Assembly (NCBI GenBank): GCA_900550205.1
Contig: URRJ01000063.1
Span: 1 to 9,983 of the forward strand
Length of the DNA: 9,983 bases
Direction: 5' to 3'
Source: an uncultured Collinsella sp.
GTDB taxonomy: Bacteria > Actinomycetota > Coriobacteriia > Coriobacteriales > Coriobacteriaceae
The position numbers were made by a program, and so were the translations under genes. Below are positions 1-7,512 of this stretch, in pieces (the stretch's first letter is position 1; each line of letters starts with the position of its first letter). The notes beneath the pieces were generated by a model that was given only the letters and a program-made list of their open reading frames with translations, was not told the DNA's origin and did not search any database.

Positions 1-2622
<2,622 letters not shown>

Positions 2623-2770
2623 CGCACCTCGCGGCCCGCGGGACCCAGCGCTCAGAAGCGCGGTCCGGGCACGAGGATGCCCCCGAGTCATCTCCCCTAT
2701 GCGCCATGCGGCCCCCAGGGCACGTAGATGTTAGACCCAGGACACCGTGAACGGTGGGCGCCGCCCACCG
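2623..2770 (+). other. 23S-5S internal transcribed spacer
   Basis: This spacer of about 150 bp contains no tRNA and no plausible gene. It is rich in secondary structure. GGACC (2641-2645) pairs with GGTCC (2662-2666), and inside it GCGCT (2648-2652) pairs with AGCGC (2657-2661) around a CAGA loop, giving a 10-bp stem with a 2-nt bulge. A second small hairpin pairs GGGCA (2667-2671) with TGCCC (2678-2682). CGGTGGGC (2752-2759) pairs perfectly with GCCCACCG (2763-2770) next to the 5S. These are probably processing signals for the precursor rRNA; no enzyme can be assigned from sequence alone. Confidence 0.75.
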
Positions 2771-2885
2771 GTCAGCGGCCAGAGCATGGGGGGCACGCCC
2801 GGTCCCGTTCCGAACCCGGAAGCTAAGCCCCATCGCGCCGAGAGTACTGCGGGGTCAGCCCGTGGGAGGCCAGGGCGCCGCTGAC
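2771..2885 (+). rRNA. rrf: 5S ribosomal RNA
   Basis: The RNA is about 115 nt, the usual bacterial size. It has the conserved loop B/C segment CCCGTTCCGAACCCGGAAG (2804-2822), then TAAGCCCC and the loop E/D region GAGAGTACTGCGGGG. The terminal helix is GTCAGCGGC (2771-2779) with GCCGCTGAC (2877-2885). Pairing continues outward as CCACCG (2765-2770) with CGGTGG (2886-2891), so the precursor forms a 15-bp stem from which mature ends would be trimmed. The exact mature ends may differ by a base or two. Its position after 23S is the normal rrn order. Confidence 0.95.
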
Positions 2886-2922
2886 CGGTGGACGGCACCG
2901 AGCCGTACGCTTGAACTGAGAG

Positions 2923-2952
2923 GGGGGAGGCCTCGCGGCCTCCCCCTTTTTT
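2923..2952 (+). terminator. Intrinsic terminator of the rRNA operon
   Basis: A perfect 10-bp GC-rich stem pairs GGGGGAGGCC (2923-2932) with GGCCTCCCCC (2937-2946) around a TCGC loop. Six T residues (2947-2952) follow directly. It sits 37 nt after 5S and separates the rRNA operon from the downstream protein operon. A smaller 5-bp hairpin (ACGGC 2892-2896 with GCCGT 2902-2906) lies between 5S and this terminator. Confidence 0.95.
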
Positions 2953-3000
2953 GCGTTATATACCAGATCTAACAAACTCGCTGTGTTTTATGGCCCTCGT

Positions 3001-3030
3001 TTGTCGCATCTTCCGTTAACGGGCTACAAT
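3001..3030 (+). promoter_or_regulatory. Sigma-70-type promoter for the acpS operon
   Basis: A -35-like TTGTCG (3001-3006, four of six to TTGACA) and a -10 TACAAT (3025-3030, five of six to TATAAT) are separated by 18 bp. The expected transcription start is near 3037, giving a leader of roughly 23 nt before the acpS start codon. The site lies between the rRNA terminator and the first gene, where the operon promoter must be. No other good promoter was seen inside the tightly packed gene cluster. Confidence 0.7.
3013..3022. promoter_or_regulatory. Palindrome CCGTTAACGG in the promoter spacer (possible operator)
   Basis: This perfect 10-bp inverted repeat falls entirely between the proposed -35 and -10 boxes. 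A dimeric repressor or MerR-like activator could bind there, but no regulator gene is nearby and no known consensus is claimed. A chance palindrome is also possible. Confidence 0.3.
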
Positions 3031-3049
3031 AACTTAGTCTGTGCAATAT

Positions 3050-3055
3050 GGAGGT
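3050..3055 (+). promoter_or_regulatory. Shine-Dalgarno GGAGGT that decides the acpS start
   Basis: GGAGGT ends 4 nt before the ATG at 3060, and its GGAGG core ends 5 nt before, which is near-ideal spacing. The upstream in-frame ATG at 3048 overlaps this element and has no ribosome binding site of its own, so 3060 is the preferred start. Confidence 0.85.
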
Positions 3056-3059
3056 GAAC

Positions 3060-3599
3060 ATGGCCGAAGCCGGTATCGGCGTTGATATCGTCGAGATTTC
3101 CCGCATGAAATCAATCCTTGAAAAGACACCGTCGTTTGCTCGGCGCGTGTTTACCGAAGAAGAGTGCGCGTATTGCGATGCCTCATCGCGTCCTGCGGCG
3201 CATTATGCGAGTCGTTTTGCTTCTCGCGAAGCGGTTCTTAAAGCCCTCGGAACTGGTTTTAGCCAGGGCGTTGGCCGCAAAGACGTCTCGGTAACGCGCG
3301 ATAAACTCGGCAAGCCGAAGGCATTACTTTCGGGACGTGCGCTCGAGATAGCTCAAGAGCTTGGTGTCGTTGAGGTTGTTCTTTCCATTACGCTAACGGG
3401 TGACTTGGCTGTTGCGAATGCCATTGCCATTACCGAAGATGCCCGCCCTAAACCAAAAGACGAAAAGGTGAGCACCAAGGAACGTGTTGCACAAACATTT
3501 AAAGAGGCTCGCTCTGTCTTGGATGAGCTTGAGCAGTTGCAGAATTCAGCTTTGACGGAGCACCTGGGCGATGCTTCGCAAGATACGCTAGGAGCATAG
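3060..3599 (+). CDS. acpS: Holo-[acyl-carrier-protein] synthase with C-terminal extension
   Basis: This cytoplasmic 4'-phosphopantetheinyl transferase moves phosphopantetheine from CoA to the conserved Ser of acyl carrier protein, enabling fatty acid synthesis. The start at 3060 gives 179 residues. The N-terminal motif GIGVDIVEISR (residues 5-15) carries the Mg-binding Asp9. The second signature, FASREAVLKALGTG (53-66), carries Glu57 and Lys61; the family's usual KEA is REA here (Arg56). The core ends near residue 126 with SITLTGDLAVANAIAI. About 53 further residues follow, while AcpS is normally about 120-130 residues; the extension is charged, then helix-like (about 139-169). It is first in the operon, and the next gene's ribosome binding site (AGGAG, 3590-3594) lies within its last codons, suggesting translational coupling. 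Enzyme identity is secure; the role of the tail is unknown. Confidence 0.93.
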   Translation: MAEAGIGVDIVEISRMKSILEKTPSFARRVFTEEECAYCDASSRPAAHYASRFASREAVLKALGTGFSQGVGRKDVSVTRDKLGKPKALLSGRALEIAQELGVVEVVLSITLTGDLAVANAIAITEDARPKPKDEKVSTKERVAQTFKEARSVLDELEQLQNSALTEHLGDASQDTLGA

Positions 3600-5216
3600 A
3601 TGAAACCGGTTTTGAGTACCGAGGAAGTCGTTCGCCTCGAGGATATTATCGAGCGTGAGGGAACTTCGAAGGCTGAGCTTATGGAGTTGGCGGGCGAGTT
3701 TGCCGCCAACGAGATTCTTAAGCTCAATCCCAATCGAGTCCTTGTGCTGGTCGGTTTTGGCAATAACGGTGGCGATGGCTGGGTCGCGGCTGACATCCTT
3801 GCCCATAAGGGTGTTGATGTGGATATCGTCTCTCCGGTCGAGCCCGACGAGATTCCTGCTGCCTTGGCGCGCCATGTTGCTCGTCGCACCGCAGGTCGCG
3901 ATGTGCATGTGTGCGTCGGCCCTTCGCGCGATGAGCTTGAGGTGCTCATTGATAAGGCTGATGTCGTGGTCGATGCTATTTTTGGCACCGGTTTTCACGG
4001 TGGTCTCCGCGCCCCGTTCTCCATTTGGATTCCCACTGTAAACGAAAACGCCGACCGCGTTGTCTCTATCGATGTTCCCTCGGGCCTCAACGCCGAGACG
4101 GGCGTGGTCGATGATGACTGCATTCGCGCCGAGCGCACCGTGACGATGATTGCTCCTAAGATTGGTTTGTATAGTGCCGATGGCCCCGAGTATGCCGGCG
4201 ACTTGGTATGCGGGGGTCTGTACGACCGCCTTGATGAGGTGATCGACGACGTGGACCATGCTGCCGAGATCGTTGAGCCCGGCGACCTTGTTGACTATTT
4301 TGCACCGTTGCCGAGCAATATCGATAAGTATTCTCGTGGCTCGGTGCTCATCGTTGCTGGTTCGGCGCAGTATCCCGGTGCCGCTATTATGGCCGCTAAG
4401 TCTGCGGCACGCACCGGTGCTGGATATGTCGCCGTTGCAACGCCCGATGCCTGCGCTAATCTTATTCGCATGGCGCTTCCGTCTATTCCAGTCTTCGCCA
4501 TCCCCTCCGATTCCCGTGGCTCCTTTGGCGCCGCAGCACGCATGACGGTATGCGAGATTGCTAAGAAGTACAGCTGCGTTTTGTGCGGACCGGGCATGAC
4601 GACATCCGCCGGCGCTATGCAGGTGGTTTCTGGCCTACTTGAGCTCGACGTTCCGCTTATCCTGGACGCCGATGCGCTCAACTGCCTCTCTAAGATTGCG
4701 ATTGACGGTATCGACAGTAATCCCGAGATGTATCGCCGTGAGCAACCGCTGGTCATGACACCGCACTATCGTGAGCTTTCACGTTTGGTCGCCGGTGACG
4801 AGGTCAACGATTTGGGGACGGCAATCGCTGCCGCACAGAAGGTTGTCTGGGCTGCGGGCTCCGATAACCTTGTCGTCATCGCCAAGGGGCCAACGACGGC
4901 TATTTGCGGTGTTGAGCGTGTGCTCCTGCCGCTGTCGGGCCCGGCATCGCTGGCGACTGCCGGCTCCGGCGATGTTCTCGCCGGCATCCTTGCCGGCACG
5001 TTGGCGACCATGCGTGACGATATGGATCGCTGGGAGCTGCTGTACTCGTACGCCGTCGCGCTCCATAGCTATGCTGGCTTTGCCGCCGCGACGGAGTATG
5101 GTGAAAAGAGCGTTATCGCCACCGATCTGATCGACCTGATCGGTCCCGCTATGGAGTTGGCGGCGAAGGATGCGCTCGAAGATCTGGGAATCATGGACGA
5201 AGGGTCGGATGATTAA
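3600..5216 (+). CDS. nnr: Bifunctional NAD(P)H-hydrate repair enzyme (epimerase plus ADP-dependent dehydratase)
   Basis: Nnr repairs NADHX and NADPHX, hydrated forms of the cofactors. The N-terminal YjeF_N half (about 1-220) interconverts R and S epimers; the C-terminal ribokinase-like half (about 230-525) dehydrates the S form using ADP. Epimerase motifs visible are GFGNNGGDG (52-60), DAIFGTG (125-131) and SIDVPSG (156-162). Dehydratase motifs are a KYSRGSVLIVAGSAQYPGA-type N-terminal signature (243-261), RTGAGYV (271-277), LDADALN (355-361), MTPHYRE (386-392), KGPTT (429-433) and GSGDVLAG (455-462), where Asp458 is the expected catalytic residue. At 538 residues it has the normal length of the two-domain form, and both halves appear intact. 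It starts on the base after the acpS stop codon, with AGGAG 5 nt upstream, and ends 2 nt before alr. Confidence 0.95.
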   Translation: MKPVLSTEEVVRLEDIIEREGTSKAELMELAGEFAANEILKLNPNRVLVLVGFGNNGGDGWVAADILAHKGVDVDIVSPVEPDEIPAALARHVARRTAGRDVHVCVGPSRDELEVLIDKADVVVDAIFGTGFHGGLRAPFSIWIPTVNENADRVVSIDVPSGLNAETGVVDDDCIRAERTVTMIAPKIGLYSADGPEYAGDLVCGGLYDRLDEVIDDVDHAAEIVEPGDLVDYFAPLPSNIDKYSRGSVLIVAGSAQYPGAAIMAAKSAARTGAGYVAVATPDACANLIRMALPSIPVFAIPSDSRGSFGAAARMTVCEIAKKYSCVLCGPGMTTSAGAMQVVSGLLELDVPLILDADALNCLSKIAIDGIDSNPEMYRREQPLVMTPHYRELSRLVAGDEVNDLGTAIAAAQKVVWAAGSDNLVVIAKGPTTAICGVERVLLPLSGPASLATAGSGDVLAGILAGTLATMRDDMDRWELLYSYAVALHSYAGFAAATEYGEKSVIATDLIDLIGPAMELAAKDALEDLGIMDEGSDD

Positions 5217-5218
5217 TC

Positions 5219-6364
5219 ATGAATAAGGCCGATTTGACGCGCTGGTCCTGGGTTGAGATTGACCGTGGGGCGCTTCGTCGGAACACGAGGGCCTATAAGA
5301 ATCTGCTGGATTCTCGCCAACGCTTGTGCTGCGTGGTCAAGGCCGACGCATATGGTCATGGTGCCGTTGAGTGCGCCAAGATCATGTACTCGGCCGGCGC
5401 TGATATGTTCGCGGTGGCGACGGTCAACGAAGGCGTTGAGCTACGTCAGGGTGGCATTACCAAACCCATCCTGATCTTAAGCGAGCCACCCATCGAGGCA
5501 ATTCCGACGTTGCTTGAGTTTGACATCATGCCTTCGGTCTATACGTCCGATTTTGCCTTGGCCTATGGCGAGTGCGCCGTTGCGGCGGGCAAGGTGGGTA
5601 AATACCATCTGGCCATCGAGACGGGCATGAATCGTATCGGCGTTCACTATACGCAGGTGCTCGACTTTGTGCGCGGCATTAGTTTCCATCGCGGCATTCA
5701 GTGCGACGGCGTATTCACGCACTTCGCCACGGCCGACGAGCCTTCGGGTTGGGACTACAAACTGCAGTGCCAGCGCTTTACCGAGGCCGTTCAAGCCATT
5801 AAGGACGCGGGTTTTGAGTGCGGCATCGTGCACTGTGCCAACACGCCGTCCTCGATGCTCGATCCTTCGATGCATTTTGATATGATTCGCGCCGGCGTTG
5901 GCTTGTACGGAATGCAGCCGTGCGAGCTGAGCGGTCGCGTGATGCAGCTTGATCCCGTCATGAGCGTCCATGCTCGCGTGACGCGCGTGGCGCATCCCGC
6001 GATGGGTGAGGGCGTGGGCTACGGCTTTACCTACCGCGTACCGCGTACGCGCGTTCAGATCTGCACGCTGCCGATCGGTTATGCCGACGGCCTATCGCGT
6101 ACGCTTTCCAATCGCATGGACGTGCTGTATCGCGGAGAGCGTGTGCGTCAGGTGGGCAATATCTGTATGGACCAGTTTATGGTCGCCATTCAGTCCAATC
6201 CGGCGCATGAGATTCCCGAGGCCGAGTATGGCGACGAGATGATCATTGTCGGCCGCGATGGTGATGCCGAGATCACCATGGACGAGATGGCGCGCCTGCG
6301 CGGCACGATTAACTACGAGGTTGCTTGCGGCTTTGGCATGCGTCTCGATAAGGTCTACGTGTAG
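5219..6364 (+). CDS. alr: Alanine racemase
   Basis: This PLP enzyme interconverts L- and D-alanine in the cytoplasm, supplying D-Ala for peptidoglycan precursors. The 381-residue length is typical. The PLP signature VVKADAYGHGA (39-49) places the Schiff-base Lys at 41. ETGMNRIGV (134-142) holds the conserved Arg139 that contacts the cofactor, and VGYGFTY (266-272) contains the second catalytic residue, Tyr268, by comparison with the Geobacillus enzyme. CMDQ (316-319) is the C-terminal-domain motif. The fold is an N-terminal TIM barrel followed by a beta domain from about residue 245. It begins 2 nt after the nnr stop. No strong Shine-Dalgarno is properly spaced (AAGGG at 5200-5204 is too far away), so reinitiation after nnr is likely. 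The udg ribosome binding site overlaps its stop codon. Confidence 0.96.
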   Translation: MNKADLTRWSWVEIDRGALRRNTRAYKNLLDSRQRLCCVVKADAYGHGAVECAKIMYSAGADMFAVATVNEGVELRQGGITKPILILSEPPIEAIPTLLEFDIMPSVYTSDFALAYGECAVAAGKVGKYHLAIETGMNRIGVHYTQVLDFVRGISFHRGIQCDGVFTHFATADEPSGWDYKLQCQRFTEAVQAIKDAGFECGIVHCANTPSSMLDPSMHFDMIRAGVGLYGMQPCELSGRVMQLDPVMSVHARVTRVAHPAMGEGVGYGFTYRVPRTRVQICTLPIGYADGLSRTLSNRMDVLYRGERVRQVGNICMDQFMVAIQSNPAHEIPEAEYGDEMIIVGRDGDAEITMDEMARLRGTINYEVACGFGMRLDKVYV

Positions 6365-6372
6365 GAGCCATT

Positions 6373-6993
6373 ATGGGTGTCATGCACATCCCCGGACATA
6401 GTCACCAGGCGCCGCGCGAGGTTGCGCTCGAGGAGATTGAGGCTGTTTTAGGCGACTGCCATCTCTGCCAGCTCTATCAGTCGCGCCATAACATCGTGTT
6501 TGGCGTGGGAAACCCCCACGCCCGCGTGATGTTTATCGGCGAGGCGCCGGGGCGTAACGAGGATCTGCAAGGCGAACCGTTTGTGGGGGCGGCGGGCGAA
6601 GACCTCAACGGCATTTTGTCTCTGGCGGGTCTTAAGCGCGAGGATGTCTATATCGCCAATGTGCTTAAGTGTCGCCCACCGGGAAATCGCAATCCTCGGC
6701 CCGAGGAGGTGCTGGCCTGTTCACCGTTTTTGCGTGAGCAGATTCGCAGTATCTGGCCCGATATCATCGTGACGCTCGGCAATCCCGCGACGCACTTTGT
6801 GCTTAAGACCGAGATCGGCATCACCAAGCTGCGCGGCAGGTTCCATCAGATGGGGCATTTTGTGGTGATGCCCACGTTCCACCCGGCGGCTGCCTTGCGT
6901 AACCCGGCGTGGCAGGAGCTGCTGGAGGAAGACTTTAAGATGCTGGGCGACTATCTGGAGCGACATCCCGCACCAGACACCGCCTCGGAATAA
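6373..6993 (+). CDS. Family 4-type iron-sulfur uracil-DNA glycosylase
   Basis: The protein cleaves uracil from DNA to start base excision repair. It belongs to the [4Fe-4S] family 4/5 group (the TIGR00758 'SPO1 DNA polymerase-related' type) and is unrelated in detail to E. coli Ung. Four likely cluster ligands are Cys29, Cys32, Cys100 and Cys116. Motif 1, GEAPGRNEDLQGEPFVGAAG (56-75), with Glu rather than an Asn in the catalytic region, matches family 4; motif 2 is MPTFHPAAALRNP (166-178) with His170. NVLKCRPPGNRNP (96-108) is also typical. The length of 206 residues is normal. TAGGAG (6362-6367) overlaps the alr stop and lies 5 nt before the ATG. The gene ends in tandem in-frame stops TAA TAA (6991-6996). 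DNA repair is functionally unrelated to its neighbours, though co-transcription is very likely. Confidence 0.92.
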   Translation: MGVMHIPGHSHQAPREVALEEIEAVLGDCHLCQLYQSRHNIVFGVGNPHARVMFIGEAPGRNEDLQGEPFVGAAGEDLNGILSLAGLKREDVYIANVLKCRPPGNRNPRPEEVLACSPFLREQIRSIWPDIIVTLGNPATHFVLKTEIGITKLRGRFHQMGHFVVMPTFHPAAALRNPAWQELLEEDFKMLGDYLERHPAPDTASE

Positions 6994-7005
6994 TAAGGAG
7001 CGTAT

Positions 7006-7512
7006 ATGTCCCTGGAGCGCCTGGGGGTAGGCACTTACAAAACGGCTAGTGCTGCCGATACCGAGCATTTTGGCGAGTTGGTTGCGCCATGCCTGGAAGA
7101 CGGTGACGTGTTGATTTTGACCGGTGGCCTGGGGGTGGGGAAGACCCACTTTACCAAGGGCGTTTCGCGCGGTTTGGGCGACGGGCATATGGTTACGAGC
7201 CCCACGTTCGCGCTCATGGCTGTTCATGACCAGGGGCGCATTCCGCTGTTCCACTTTGACCTGTACCGCCTGGAGCATGCCTACGAGCTTGAGGATACGG
7301 GCATTTTTGACGTGCTGGGCTATGAGGGAGCTTGCCTGCTGGAGTGGGGCGAGCAGTTCCAGGATGAGCTGACCGACGAGTATCTTTCGGTGACGCTTAA
7401 GCGTGACGAGGACAACAGCGACGTGCGAACGATCACGCTTGAGGCTCACGGCGAGCGTGCGACGGAGCTTTCCGATTTGATTGATAGGGCTGTACAAGAT
7501 GAGCTTGCATAG
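7006..7512 (+). CDS. tsaE: tRNA t6A37 synthesis ATPase TsaE
   Basis: TsaE is the P-loop ATPase that binds the TsaB-TsaD complex and drives turnover of the threonylcarbamoyl transfer to A37 of ANN-decoding tRNAs. The Walker A motif is GGLGVGKT (40-47), followed by VTSPTFALM (63-71), FHFDLYRL (82-89) and LLEWGEQF (111-118), all family hallmarks in the expected order. Its 168 residues are about normal, with a modest C-terminal helix. AAGGAG (6995-7000) lies 5 nt before the ATG and overlaps the tandem udg stop codons. The 3' end overlaps the proposed start of the tsaB-rimI-tsaD fusion by 14 nt, so translation of TsaE and its partners is probably coupled. Confidence 0.95.
   Translation: MSLERLGVGTYKTASAADTEHFGELVAPCLEDGDVLILTGGLGVGKTHFTKGVSRGLGDGHMVTSPTFALMAVHDQGRIPLFHFDLYRLEHAYELEDTGIFDVLGYEGACLLEWGEQFQDELTDEYLSVTLKRDEDNSDVRTITLEAHGERATELSDLIDRAVQDELA

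Noticed and set aside
2623..2770. A possible tRNA in the 23S-5S spacer
   Set aside because: No cloverleaf, T-loop GTTCGA-type segment or CCA-ready acceptor stem could be found; the structures are simple hairpins.
3048..3059. ATG at 3048 as the acpS start
   Set aside because: It overlaps the Shine-Dalgarno GGAGGT used by the ATG at 3060 and would add MEVN before the family's normal N-terminus.
3588..4259. A 223-codon minus-strand frame opposite the start of nnr
   Set aside because: It is also codon-aligned antisense to a well-supported gene, with no ribosome binding site or recognisable protein motif.
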